A stretch of DNA of 44,004 nt from an uncultured Microcaldota archaeon. Its GTDB lineage: Archaea; Micrarchaeota; Micrarchaeia; Anstonellales; Bilamarchaeaceae. Positions 1-8,842 of the stretch are shown in pieces (within the stretch, counting starts at the first letter, position 1; each line of letters opens with the position of its first letter). The stretch lies in NCBI GenBank assembly GCA_903835385.1, contig CAILMQ010000034.1:1-44004 (forward strand), given 5' to 3'. A program made the position numbers and the translations under genes. A model generated the notes under the pieces. It was not told the DNA's origin, did no database searches, and was given only the letters and a program-made list of their open reading frames with translations.

Positions 1-2
1 CA

Positions 3-3000
3 ACCCTGAACTGCTCGCTGTACCTGGACGGAACCCTGAACCGGACCAATGCAACGACCCAGAGCAGCATGCCAGCCAATTTCTCAGTCCTGGGCATGGC
101 AAACGGCCAGCACAACTGGTCCATCCGCTGCATCGACCTTGCGAACAACACCAACACAAGCGCAACCAGGAACTTCACCGTTAATACGGACAACGACCCG
201 AGCATGAACTGCCCGAACATATCCGCGCCCGGAAACTATATTCTGCCGGTTAACTACATCGGCGCGCCCAACAGCGCGGCGCCCATTGCCGGCACCTACT
301 GCGCCAGGATAAACGCATCCAACGTGGTCTTCGACTGCGCCGGCCATAGCCTTGTGAACAACGCCAGCGGCACGACCTACGGCATCCTGCTCAGCGTCAA
401 CGGCTCGCTCAGCAACGTCACGGTGAAGAACTGCAATGTCTCCAACTACAGTTACGGCATATACGCAAACCGTTCAGGCAATTCCAATATCCTGAACAAC
501 AGCGCATACAACAACACTTTCGCCGGCATCCAGCTCAATTCATCGGGCAACAGCATCGTGTCCAACAATGTCGTCACCAACAATACCAGGGGCATCTACC
601 TCTATTCGTCCAACCGGACCAACCTGTCCAACAACATCGTCACCCGCAACTACAACGGCATCGTACTCAATCAATCCAGCCAGGACGGCATCTATAACAA
701 TACCGCAGACAACAACTCCAATTACGGCATCTATCTCAATTTCTCGGGCAACAACACCCTGTCCAACAACACCGCCAACAGGAACTACTGGGGCATTTCC
801 GTGAATTACGCGAACAATAATACCATCGCTAACAATACCGCGGACAACAACGGTTATTACGGCATTTCGTGCTTTTTCTCGAGCCAAAACCTCGTCTATG
901 GCAATTTCATCCACAACAATTCCAATACCGGAATCAGCCTTTACAACTTATGCACCAACAACACCCTGTCCAACAATGTCGTCAACGGCAACTACCTCGG
1001 CATCTACCTGATTGCCTCATCGAGCAACAATACCATATCCAACAATACTGTCGACTACAACACCAATTTCGCCATCTACCTTTCCTCAAACCAGAACAAT
1101 GTCATCCACGACAATGCCGCCAGCAACAACTCCAATTACGGCATCTTCCTTTCCTCCGAGAGCTACGATGTCCTGTACAACAATGTCGCCAGCTTCGACA
1201 ATTTCAACATCAATGTTATCAACAATCGCGGCATTGAACTCGAATCGGCCAACAACAATGTCCTGTACAACAACACCGTCGATTACAACGCCATGGGCAT
1301 GTACTTCTCTTCATCGAGCAACAATGTCCTGTATGGCAATCTCGCCAACCACGACACTGGCGGAGGCATCGTCCTTGGTCCGTCGAGCAACAACAATAGC
1401 CTGTACAACAATAGCTTTTACTACAATGGAGACGGCATCGAGCTCTCTTCATCGAGCCAGAATACCCTGCACGACAACAACATCTACATCGGATACGGCA
1501 GCGGCATCTCCATGTATTCATCGAGCAGCAACAATGTCGCGTATAACAATACCGCAAACAACGGCTACAACGGCATCAGCCTTGGTTTTTCGAGCAACAA
1601 CAATACCATATACAACAATAGCGCCAACAACAACGAACAGGTGGGCATTACCCTCTATACGGCGCACAACAATACCATATACGCCAACGACTTTGACAAC
1701 AACCAATTCGGTATTTCCTTGTATGGCTCTAACAACAATACAATATACTCCAACAGCTTTGACAACGGCACCAATTACGGCATCTGGCTCACCTCATCGA
1801 ACCGCAACGCCATGTACAACAACAGCGCCAGCAACAACAGCGTGAACGGCATCTACCTCTATAACTCAATCCAGAACGTCCTGTACAACAACACGGCCAT
1901 GGAAAACGGCCATCTGGACCTTTACGTGGAGCCCACCTCCGCGTCTTACTGCCAGAACAGCATCACCAACACGACCGGCTCGGCATACCGCCCGATTTAT
2001 TATTCCAGCCAGCCTGTTTCGTGGAACGGCTTTAACCTTGCCGAGGCGGAGCTTTGCAACGCAACCGGCTCCAATGTCACGAACACGGCCGTCAACGGCT
2101 CTGATTCCCTCTACAACGACGGCTTCATAATATTCTTCACCGACAATGCCGCTGTCGCCAACACGTCCTCGTCTTACAACGCTTTCGGCTACAACATAAG
2201 CAACAGCAACTTCGGCGCATACCTCAACAACACTGCAAACAACAATGCCCTGCAAGGATTTGACATCATGTCCTCGGGCTTTAACAACATGGCCAACAGC
2301 GTCGCGTCCGGCAATGCCCTGGGTTTCGGCCTGGACTTTGCCCAGAACGGCAATTTCTCCAACTGCAATTCATCGGGCAACACCGCCTGGGCGTTCTCCT
2401 CGATAGGCGGTTCCACGGGCAACGTCGTCAAGAACCTCACAATGGGCAATGACACGGTGTCGTTCGGCTCGCAGGACATCAACATCCGCGATTCCAGGCG
2501 CCCGTACGGGTATAGCGGCGGCTCGCCGAGCGTGGAGATACACATACTCTCCACACAGGGAAGCAATAACATGGTCACGGGCATATCCGACGGCCCGGCC
2601 GGCTCCTATGACATAACCTCCTTCGGCCCGACCCACACGGATTACAACGGCTCCGTGGCCTACGTGCAAACTCCGGACGACATCGTCCTGTCATCCGCCA
2701 TCCCCACGGCCATCACTCCAATAACGAATGTCACGGGGACGATGTACGGCGACGAGAATCTCACCAACGACATCGAGCTTCCGTTCAACGTGACACTGTT
2801 CGGAAGGCAAAACGACCATATCAAGATAAGCACCAACGGGTTCATCTACATGAACGACGTTGTCCCGTTCTCAACCGACACGGCCGGGCCCTTTGAGGCG
2901 CCCATGAACTCGCAGACCATAACCCACGACGGGGACTACCTCATCGCGGGGGTATGGGCCGACCTTGTCTCCGACGGCGTGAACAGCACCATCACATACG

Positions 3001-5207
3001 GGGTGGCGGGCACGGCGCCGAACCGAGTGTACGTCATCTCCTTTGACCACCTTGCACAATCGGGCTATGGCAGTTTCGGGAACAATACCTTCCAGATAAA
3101 GCTCCTGGAGAACGGCACCAACTCCAGCACTCCCGCTGTTCCGGCCCCGCCCGGCTTCTCGGACATCAATAGGTTCGTGTACGCCACCCCCAACTCAGGA
3201 AGTTCCTTCCTTTTCCTCAACCTCAGCTATAACCCGGCAGAAATCCCCCTGTTGAATGAGAGTTCCCTGTCAATGGCAAAATACAGCCTTGGATGGATAA
3301 CGAATGCTTCAAGCTTCTCGTCCTCGCACGGAGTGGACACTTCCAACAAATTCGTGTTCGCCAACATAACGAATTTCGGAAGCATATTCACCGCTCTTGG
3401 CTCGCCGTTGCCGTCTGTCATCAACGTAAGCCTCAACTCCCCGGCCAACCAGTCACTGCTCAACTCATCCACGGTTACCTTCAACTTCACTGCCACGGAC
3501 AACCTGGTCACAACCCTGAACTGCTCATTGTACCTGGACGGGGCCCTGAACCGGACCAACTCTTCGGTGGCAAACAACACCGCGGCCGTCTTCACAATCA
3601 GCGGAATAGCGGACGGGAACCACACCTGGCACGTCCAGTGCAATGACAGCACCAACGGCACCGGCACGAGCGCGACCTGGAACTTCACGGTCGATGCGAC
3701 GGCTCCGGCCGTGGCCCTCAACTCCCCGGCCAACCAGTCCCTGTTCAACTCATCTTCAATCGCCTTCAACTTCACTGCAACGGACAATCTTGCTCCGACA
3801 ATGAATTGCTCCATGTTCCTTGACAACGCCCTGAACCAGACCAACTCCTCGGTGGGCAACAACACCGCGACCGTCTTCCCGGCCAGCGGCATAGCGGACG
3901 GGAACCACGCCTGGCACGTCCAGTGCACGGACAACGCCAACAACACCGGCACGAGCGCGACCTGGAACTTCAGCGTCGACACGCTTCCGCCGGAAATAGC
4001 GCTCAACAGCCCTGCGGACGGGTCTTCCTACACGTCAGACGCTGCCATGAACGTGAGCCTCAACTTCACTGCAACGGACGCCGCGTCCTTGGCAATGAAC
4101 TGCTCGCTTTACCTGGACGGGCTGCTCAACTACACCAACGGCAGTGTCATGAGCGGCTCCCCTGACCAGACGACGGTGCTGGCGGGCGTGGGAAGCCATG
4201 CCTGGAACGTCACCTGCACGGACGCCTATGGCAATACGAACTCATCAGCGACCTATGGATTCACCATCTCGCCATCCCCTCCGCCGCCACCTTCCTCACC
4301 ATCATCGGAACCGTCATTGTCGCTTTCCTCATCCAGGGCGGATTGCCCCACCAATGAAGTGACAATAACCGCGTCCAGCGGGGCAGGCACCGCCATAAAG
4401 CTCATCCTTGCCAGCCCGTATGCGGGAATTGTGGACGAGCAGACCGCAGGAAGCGATGGAAAGGCGACGTTCCAGCTGTCAACGGACGGCACCTATAAGG
4501 CAACCGGCTCCAGGTCGGGCTACGGCTCAGGAAGCGTAACATTCACGTTCAGCGCCTGCGCAGTAGTGCCTCCGGTCATTCCTCCGGTGACCCCGCCGGC
4601 CAAGCCCGGCTGCACTTCGGACGAGCAGTGCCCGCTGACGCACTTCTGCAACCTCAGCGTGGGGGAATGCCAGCCTGTCATAGGCGTATGCGGCTTCGCG
4701 GACAACCACACCTGGTACAAGTACGAATGCTGCGTTGACGCCGACTGCCCGCCGAGCAACATCTGCGTTGTCCACACCTGCGAGCTCCTCGACCTCACAG
4801 GAGACAAGGAAGGCCTGGTGGGCGGCCAGGGCAGGGTCAGGGCCACCATAGACGGCAAGCCGTTCGCAAACGCGACCCTCGATATAACCCGGCCTGACGG
4901 CACCTCGTTCCAGGCCATCACGGACGCCAACGGCGAGTCCGTGCTTCCGTTCGCGTTCGAGGGCAATTACACCGTCAGGCTGGTCAGGGCCGGCGTTTCC
5001 GTGAAGGCGCACTTAATCGCGGTCGGGCTGCCCCAGCCAGTAACCCCGGCACCCAGGCCCGCGGTGGTGGAGCAGCCGGTGAATTACTGCTGGGTGCTGG
5101 CAGCCATCGTGGCCATGATATTGGCCTACCTGGCGTACAGGAAATGGCGCGCGGACAAGGAAAAGAAGAAACAGCCATCGTCCAACAAGACCTATGGCAA
5201 GAAGTAG
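3..5207 (+). CDS. Giant surface protein, beta-helix plus Ig-like repeats (5' truncated by window edge)
   Basis: The frame is open from base 3, before any start codon. Its first residues (TLNCSLYLDGTLNRTN) match an Ig-like repeat that recurs at 3511-3560, so the true start lies upstream; 1734 residues are visible. Order: the end of one Ig-like repeat; a right-handed beta-helix of the NosD/pectate-lyase kind at about 200-2480, with Asn-rich turns of about 22 residues such as NNTIYNNSANNN; a nidogen-like region at about 2700-3400; three Ig-like repeats of about 95 residues at 3421-4270; a Ser/Pro linker; a Cys-rich segment at 4610-4790; and a last beta domain. A C-terminal membrane segment at about 5086-5140 is followed by a Lys-rich tail. 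This predicts a cell-surface protein anchored at its C-terminus, heavily loaded with N-glycosylation sequons and probably for adhesion or glycan binding. The partner is unknown. Ig-like copies are close to identical in DNA, suggesting recent duplication. Confidence 0.85.
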   Translation, partial: TLNCSLYLDGTLNRTNATTQSSMPANFSVLGMANGQHNWSIRCIDLANNTNTSATRNFTVNTDNDPSMNCPNISAPGNYILPVNYIGAPNSAAPIAGTYCARINASNVVFDCAGHSLVNNASGTTYGILLSVNGSLSNVTVKNCNVSNYSYGIYANRSGNSNILNNSAYNNTFAGIQLNSSGNSIVSNNVVTNNTRGIYLYSSNRTNLSNNIVTRNYNGIVLNQSSQDGIYNNTADNNSNYGIYLNFSGNNTLSNNTANRNYWGISVNYANNNTIANNTADNNGYYGISCFFSSQNLVYGNFIHNNSNTGISLYNLCTNNTLSNNVVNGNYLGIYLIASSSNNTISNNTVDYNTNFAIYLSSNQNNVIHDNAASNNSNYGIFLSSESYDVLYNNVASFDNFNINVINNRGIELESANNNVLYNNTVDYNAMGMYFSSSSNNVLYGNLANHDTGGGIVLGPSSNNNSLYNNSFYYNGDGIELSSSSQNTLHDNNIYIGYGSGISMYSSSSNNVAYNNTANNGYNGISLGFSSNNNTIYNNSANNNEQVGITLYTAHNNTIYANDFDNNQFGISLYGSNNNTIYSNSFDNGTNYGIWLTSSNRNAMYNNSASNNSVNGIYLYNSIQNVLYNNTAMENGHLDLYVEPTSASYCQNSITNTTGSAYRPIYYSSQPVSWNGFNLAEAELCNATGSNVTNTAVNGSDSLYNDGFIIFFTDNAAVANTSSSYNAFGYNISNSNFGAYLNNTANNNALQGFDIMSSGFNNMANSVASGNALGFGLDFAQNGNFSNCNSSGNTAWAFSSIGGSTGNVVKNLTMGNDTVSFGSQDINIRDSRRPYGYSGGSPSVEIHILSTQGSNNMVTGISDGPAGSYDITSFGPTHTDYNGSVAYVQTPDDIVLSSAIPTAITPITNVTGTMYGDENLTNDIELPFNVTLFGRQNDHIKISTNGFIYMNDVVPFSTDTAGPFEAPMNSQTITHDGDYLIAGVWADLVSDGVNSTITYGVAGTAPNRVYVISFDHLAQSGYGSFGNNTFQIKLLENGTNSSTPAVPAPPGFSDINRFVYATPNSGSSFLFLNLSYNPAEIPLLNESSLSMAKYSLGWITNASSFSSSHGVDTSNKFVFANITNFGSIFTALGSPLPSVINVSLNSPANQSLLNSSTVTFNFTATDNLVTTLNCSLYLDGALNRTNSSVANNTAAVFTISGIADGNHTWHVQCNDSTNGTGTSATWNFTVDATAPAVALNSPANQSLFNSSSIAFNFTATDNLAPTMNCSMFLDNALNQTNSSVGNNTATVFPASGIADGNHAWHVQCTDNANNTGTSATWNFSVDTLPPEIALNSPADGSSYTSDAAMNVSLNFTATDAASLAMNCSLYLDGLLNYTNGSVMSGSPDQTTVLAGVGSHAWNVTCTDAYGNTNSSATYGFTISPSPPPPPSSPSSEPSLSLSSSRADCPTNEVTITASSGAGTAIKLILASPYAGIVDEQTAGSDGKATFQLSTDGTYKATGSRSGYGSGSVTFTFSACAVVPPVIPPVTPPAKPGCTSDEQCPLTHFCNLSVGECQPVIGVCGFADNHTWYKYECCVDADCPPSNICVVHTCELLDLTGDKEGLVGGQGRVRATIDGKPFANATLDITRPDGTSFQAITDANGESVLPFAFEGNYTVRLVRAGVSVKAHLIAVGLPQPVTPAPRPAVVEQPVNYCWVLAAIVAMILAYLAYRKWRADKEKKKQPSSNKTYGKK

Positions 5208-5221
5208 ATTTATTCGGGACG

Positions 5222-5228
5222 AAAAAAA
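5222..5228 (-). terminator. Oligo-T terminator after aIF1A
   Basis: Seven A on the plus strand read as T7 in the transcript of the aIF2-beta/aIF1A operon, about 55 nt past the aIF1A stop. Oligo-T runs are the usual archaeal termination signal. Confidence 0.5.
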
Positions 5229-5283
5229 TAATAGGAATGGAAATGAATCGCAGAAAGAAGTCCAACCCTCAATCTGCCCCGGC

Positions 5284-5634
5284 TCAGAGGTTTATTTCCC
5301 CCCTTTCCTTGAGAATCCTGGCCTGGAGCGGGTTGTACCTCCAGACGATGTCGCCCTTCTTGTCCGTCTCTATCTCATAGGGCCGGACTATGACCACGTC
5401 GCCTTCGCGCACCCATATCTTGTTGCGCATCTTGCCGGGAATCCTGCACATGCGCTCCTTCCCGTCCTTGCACATCACCTTCATGCGCGAGCCGCCCATG
5501 AGCCCGAGCACGAGGCCCAGCACTTCGCCTTCGCCGGGCATCCTTATCCTCCTGAACTCCTCTGCCTCGGACACCGGCGCTGCGCCGGCCGGCCTCGGCT
5601 TCCTGTATCCTCCGCCATGATGGTGGTATGCCAA
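5284..5634 (-). CDS. Translation initiation factor aIF1A
   Basis: A 116-residue protein with the OB-fold core of aIF1A/eIF1A; seen motifs include MPGEGEVLGLVLGLMGGSRM and IPGKMRNKIWVREGDVVIV. The factor binds the small ribosomal subunit A site and helps scanning and start selection. The N-terminus is extended by a short His/Gly/Pro-rich stretch, common in archaea. The start is TTG at 5634, only 4 nt after the aIF2-beta stop; no in-frame ATG fits better, and GGGATGA around the upstream stop can serve as ribosome-binding site. It is co-transcribed with aIF2-beta, a partner in the same initiation step. Confidence 0.93.
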   Translation of the reverse strand: MAYHHHGGGYRKPRPAGAAPVSEAEEFRRIRMPGEGEVLGLVLGLMGGSRMKVMCKDGKERMCRIPGKMRNKIWVREGDVVIVRPYEIETDKKGDIVWRYNPLQARILKERGEINL

Positions 5635-5638
5635 TGTA

Positions 5639-6061
5639 TCATCCCTTTATGGGCGCCCTCGCGCCGCAACTTTCACAAACCAGCTGCCTGAAGCCGTGGC
5701 CCATCTCCTGTATGTTGGTGTCGGGCCTCTTGCACTCCTTGCAGATGACGTACCTGCTGACGAAATCCTCCAGCTTGGAGTTCACCATGTCGCCGGTGAG
5801 GCGCCTGGCGAGCACCATGCGCTCGCCCTGCTGTTCCGCGGGCACGGCAAGCTCCTTGGAGAAGAACTTGATGAGCATGGACGGCTCCCTGCGTATCTTG
5901 TCCGCCACGGCCTTGAAGTTCTTTACTATGGTCTTGTTGCCCTCTGTGAAGTACTCGAATTTGGGTGTCTCGAACCTCTCGCCGCTGTGCTTCGCCTTCT
6001 CCGGAAGGTTCTTGTAGACGTTGTCGAGCAACTGCTCGTAGTCCTTCTGCTCGTCAGCCAT
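5639..6061 (-). CDS. Translation initiation factor aIF2 subunit beta
   Basis: A 140-residue protein, normal length for archaeal aIF2-beta. It has an N-terminal helix that would bind aIF2-gamma, the alpha/beta core (TPKFEYFTEGNKTIVKNF), and a C-terminal zinc ribbon with paired cysteines CKEC and CESC. It is part of the aIF2 complex that brings initiator tRNA to the ribosome. First gene of a two-gene operon with aIF1A. A TATA box 28 nt upstream places transcription start close to the ATG, so the message is probably leaderless. Confidence 0.95.
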   Translation of the reverse strand: MADEQKDYEQLLDNVYKNLPEKAKHSGERFETPKFEYFTEGNKTIVKNFKAVADKIRREPSMLIKFFSKELAVPAEQQGERMVLARRLTGDMVNSKLEDFVSRYVICKECKRPDTNIQEMGHGFRQLVCESCGARAPIKG

Positions 6062-6083
6062 GAAATGGATTAACGTGGATAGA

Positions 6084-6094
6084 GTTTAAAAATA
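6084..6094 (-). promoter_or_regulatory. TATA box for the aIF2-beta/aIF1A operon
   Basis: On the minus strand this reads TATTTTTAAAC, centred 28 nt before the aIF2-beta ATG. That is the archaeal TATA spacing for a leaderless transcript. Confidence 0.6.
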
Positions 6095-6124
6095 GAGAAG
6101 ACTCCCGAACCGGGCAATTCAAAC

Positions 6125-6133
6125 AAAAAAAAA
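6125..6133 (-). terminator. Oligo-T terminator after ahcY
   Basis: Nine A on the plus strand give T9 downstream of ahcY, between its stop (6254) and the aIF2-beta promoter. The rest of 6134-6253 holds short CGGGC(A/G)ATTC-like repeats and no gene that I can see. Confidence 0.5.
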
Positions 6134-6253
6134 CAAATTCGAAAAGCGAACCCGCATCGGGCGATTCGAAACAAAGCCGGGCACCCGGACGCTGTCGAAC
6201 CGGGCGAGCGTATCGGACGTATCGAACGGAGCGCGAGTTTTTTAGTTTATTTT

Positions 6254-7513
6254 TTACGTCCCTTCCTGCCAGCTGTGCAGGTACTTGTCCTGCTCTTTCG
6301 TGAGCGTGTCCTTTCTCACGCCCATGGCCTCCAGCTGGAGCCGGGCTATATGGTCGTCAATCTCGTCCGGGAGTTTCAGCACCTTCGCAGGAAGCTTCCC
6401 CCGCATCTTCACAAGGTACTCGCACGCAAGGCTCTGGCCGGCGAACGAGGTCGCCATGACTTCCGGCGGATGGCCTTCCGCTGCCGCGAGGTTGACCAGC
6501 CGGCCCTCGCCGCACAGGTAAATGGGCTTGCCGTCCACGTCGTACTCTTCCAGCTGCGGGCGTATAGTCCTCCGTTTCCATTTCGCGTTCATTCCCTCCA
6601 CGTCCACCTCATTGTCGAAATGGCCCGCATTCGCGAGTATGGCGCCCGCCTGCATGCTTTTGACGTGGTCCGATGTTATCACGTGCTTGTCCCCGGTCAC
6701 GGTCACGAAAATATCGCCTATCTTCGCCGCCTCGGCCATGGGCATGACCATGTAGCCGTCCAGCCGTGCCTGCATGGCGCGGAACGCGTCCACCTCGGTC
6801 ACTATCACGTTGGCGCCCATGCCCCTGGCCCTGAGCGCAACCCCCTTGCCGCAGTCCCCGTAGCCGCCCACCACGAAATTCTTTCCGGCAATCAGGGTGT
6901 TCGCGGCCCGCAGCAGCCCGTCAATCGTGGACTGCCCGGTCCCGTAGTAATTGTCCAGGCAATGCTTGGTCTTGTTGTCATTGACCGCTATCATCGGGTA
7001 TTTGAGCACGTTGTCCTTTTCCATGGCGCGGAGCCGGATGACCCCAGTGGTGGTCTCCTCGCAGCCGCCTATCATCTTGGGCAGCAGGTCCTTGTGCTTG
7101 GTGTGCATCGCGGTGACCAGGTCGCATCCGTCGTCTATGGTTATGTCAGGCTTCGTGGCAATCACCGCCTCTATATATCTATAATAGTCCTCCTTGCCCT
7201 CCCCCTTGTGGCCGTAGACCGCGAAGCCGTCCTTCGCAAGGGCCGCGGCGACGTCGTCCTGCGTGCTGAGCGGATTGCAGCTCGCGAGCGCCACCTTCGC
7301 ACCTCCAGCCCGCAGCGTCCTGACCAGGACCGCGGTCTCCTTCGTGATGTGGAGCGCCAGCCCTATCGTGAGCCCCTTGAAAGGCAGCTCCTTCTCGAAC
7401 CTCTTCCTTATGTTCGCCATTATGGGCATGCGCATCTCGGCATAGCCTATGTTCAGGCCGCCCTGCTCCGCGAGCTTCACGTCCTTCACTTCGTAATCCT
7501 TCCCCTTGTCCAT
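6254..7513 (-). CDS. ahcY: Adenosylhomocysteinase
   Basis: Hydrolyses S-adenosylhomocysteine to adenosine and homocysteine with bound NAD, removing the product of SAM-dependent methylation. The 419 residues match the archaeal family length. Visible motifs: CNPLSTQDDVAAAL, DDGCDLV, the substrate-site NDNKTKHCLDNYYGTGQS, the NAD-binding GYGDCGKGVALRARGMGA, and GRLVNLAAAEGHPPEVM near the C-terminus. The start is ATG at 7513, preceded by GTGAGGTG with 5-nt spacing, and a TATA box at 7555-7566 gives a leader of about 20 nt. It is transcribed alone. Confidence 0.97.
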   Translation of the reverse strand: MDKGKDYEVKDVKLAEQGGLNIGYAEMRMPIMANIRKRFEKELPFKGLTIGLALHITKETAVLVRTLRAGGAKVALASCNPLSTQDDVAAALAKDGFAVYGHKGEGKEDYYRYIEAVIATKPDITIDDGCDLVTAMHTKHKDLLPKMIGGCEETTTGVIRLRAMEKDNVLKYPMIAVNDNKTKHCLDNYYGTGQSTIDGLLRAANTLIAGKNFVVGGYGDCGKGVALRARGMGANVIVTEVDAFRAMQARLDGYMVMPMAEAAKIGDIFVTVTGDKHVITSDHVKSMQAGAILANAGHFDNEVDVEGMNAKWKRRTIRPQLEEYDVDGKPIYLCGEGRLVNLAAAEGHPPEVMATSFAGQSLACEYLVKMRGKLPAKVLKLPDEIDDHIARLQLEAMGVRKDTLTKEQDKYLHSWQEGT

Positions 7514-7554
7514 GTAAACACCTCACAAATAGCGGTATCTGATTAGCCTGATGC

Positions 7555-7566
7555 AAATTAAAATGG
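7555..7566 (-). promoter_or_regulatory. TATA box for ahcY
   Basis: The minus strand reads CCATTTTAATTT, centred 47 nt upstream of the ATG. It is followed by a Shine-Dalgarno sequence at 7519-7526. Confidence 0.5.
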
Positions 7567-7597
7567 TTAGCATCTATCCGCTGTGCTCGGTGAGCAA

Positions 7598-7608
7598 GGT
7601 TTAAAAGC
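7598..7608 (+). promoter_or_regulatory. TATA box for the PadR/ABC operon
   Basis: GGTTTAAAAGC is the only good TATA-like element upstream of the PadR gene. The predicted transcription start is near 7630, inside the palindrome described next. Confidence 0.55.
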
Positions 7609-7617
7609 AGTCACTCC

Positions 7618-7642
7618 CTGATATATGCAAAACTGATATATC
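7618..7642. promoter_or_regulatory. Candidate PadR operator (palindrome and direct repeat at the transcription start)
   Basis: GATATAT at 7620-7626 and ATATATC at 7636-7642 form an inverted repeat; CTGATATAT also repeats directly at 7618 and 7633, a 15-nt period. It lies between the TATA box and the PadR start codon, where a bound dimer would block transcription. PadR family members commonly repress their own operon; binding here is inference. Confidence 0.45.
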
Positions 7643-7655
7643 CCATGGTGGCATT

Positions 7656-8015
7656 ATGATGCGGGGCAGGATGCGTGCTGGCGCGTTTTCAGTTGCGCAC
7701 AAGAAAATGGCGAACGGGCTTTTCGCAACATTCCTGCTCTGGCTCATATCCAAGAAGCCCACCTACGGCTATGGCATAATAAGCACGATGCGCGAGGAGC
7801 ACCAGTCCGTGCACATCGGCCCGTCGCACGTCTATCCGCTGCTTGCCGGGCTCTGCCGGCAGGGCCTGGTGAAAATCAGGGAGGAGGCGAAGGGGATGCG
7901 GGTGAGGAAGCTATACTCCATCACTCCCGCCGGAAGGAAAAAGCTCGCCGATGCCAAGGCCAGGCTCTCGGGCAGCGGCCTGAGGGCGCAGTTCATGAGG
8001 GAGATGGTGTCATGA
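7656..8015 (+). CDS. PadR-family transcriptional regulator
   Basis: A 119-residue winged-helix protein with the PadR signature: LWLISKKPTYGYGIISTM, then SHVYPLLAGLCRQGLVKI and RKLYSITPAGRKKLADA. These proteins bind DNA as dimers and usually sense a small ligand or drug. The gene heads an operon and its stop overlaps the ABC ATPase start (ATGA), so it most likely controls the exporter behind it. Two adjacent ATGs occur at 7656 and 7659; a weak GGTGG lies just upstream. Confidence 0.9.
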   Translation: MMRGRMRAGAFSVAHKKMANGLFATFLLWLISKKPTYGYGIISTMREEHQSVHIGPSHVYPLLAGLCRQGLVKIREEAKGMRVRKLYSITPAGRKKLADAKARLSGSGLRAQFMREMVS

Positions 8016-8842
8016 CGGGCGCCAAATCCGCTTCATCCAAGCCGCAGCCGGCCGGAAAAGCGGCCGCCATGTGCACGCAGGCGGCGAACTCGCACGAAGC
8101 CGCGGGCACGAGCCTCCATACCGGAAACGGAAAGCCGGTCCCGCCGGGCATGCACGAGAGGGAGATACTGCGCCTTGAATGCGTGTCCAAGCTGTACGGC
8201 TCGGGTGAAAGCGGGGTCGCGGCAATACGGGACATGGATTTCACGATCCACAACGGCGAGCTCACCAGCGTGCTCGGCCCCAGCGGCTCGGGCAAGTCCA
8301 CGCTGCTCCACCTCATGGGGCTCCTGGACAAGCCGACCACGGGCAAGGTTTATATCGCGGGCACGGACACCACGAGCATATCGGACGCGGACCAGGCCAG
8401 GCTCAGGGGCAAGATGATAGGGTTCGTGTTCCAGGCCTTCAACCTGATATCGTCCTTCACCGCGCTGGAGAACGTGGAGCTTCCGCTCATGATATACGAC
8501 GTGCCGAAGGAGGAACGCAGGAAAAAGGCCACAGCCATATTGGAGCGGCTCCAGATGGGCCATCGGCTCAACCACCTCCCGTCCCAGCTGAGCGGGGGGG
8601 AGAGGCAGAGGGTGGCCATCGCCCGCGCCCTGATAAACGACCCGGAGATAATCCTGGCGGACGAGCCCACGGGAAACCTGGATTCCAAAACCGGCGAGGA
8701 GGTCCTGAAGATAATAGAGGACCTGCACCAGGAGGGCAGGACCATAATACTAGTCACGCACGACGAGAGTCTCGTGAAGGTGACGGAAAAGGTAGTAAGG
8801 ATACGGGATGGAAGACTGGTTAAGAGTGAGGTGTTGGTATGA
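8012..8842 (+). CDS. ABC transporter ATP-binding protein (MacB/LolD type)
   Basis: ATPase of an MacB-like transporter. Visible: Walker [10 protein letters not shown] (residues 89-97), Q-loop region [10 protein letters not shown], signature [15 protein letters not shown], Walker [14 protein letters not shown] and the H-loop LVTHDES. It would energise the two FtsX-type permeases encoded at 10301 and 11551. The start overlaps the PadR stop by four bases. The first 46 residues are a low-complexity Ala/Ser/Gly/Pro-rich extension not expected in the family; an alternative start is ATG at 8150 (MHEREIL), but it lacks a clear ribosome-binding site. Confidence 0.93.
   Translation: MTGAKSASSKPQPAGKAAAMCTQAANSHEAAGTSLHTGNGKPVPPGMHEREILRLECVSKLYGSGESGVAAIRDMDFTIHNGELTSVLGPSGSGKSTLLHLMGLLDKPTTGKVYIAGTDTTSISDADQARLRGKMIGFVFQAFNLISSFTALENVELPLMIYDVPKEERRKKATAILERLQMGHRLNHLPSQLSGGERQRVAIARALINDPEIILADEPTGNLDSKTGEEVLKIIEDLHQEGRTIILVTHDESLVKVTEKVVRIRDGRLVKSEVLV

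Noticed and set aside
1500-1900. Repetitive Asn-rich DNA as a CRISPR or minisatellite array
   Set aside because: The repeats keep the reading frame and encode beta-helix turns with changing sequence; no constant repeat with unique spacers exists.
6275-7546. Long plus-strand frame opposite ahcY
   Set aside because: It is a shadow of the unmistakable adenosylhomocysteinase gene, caused by GC-rich codon bias.
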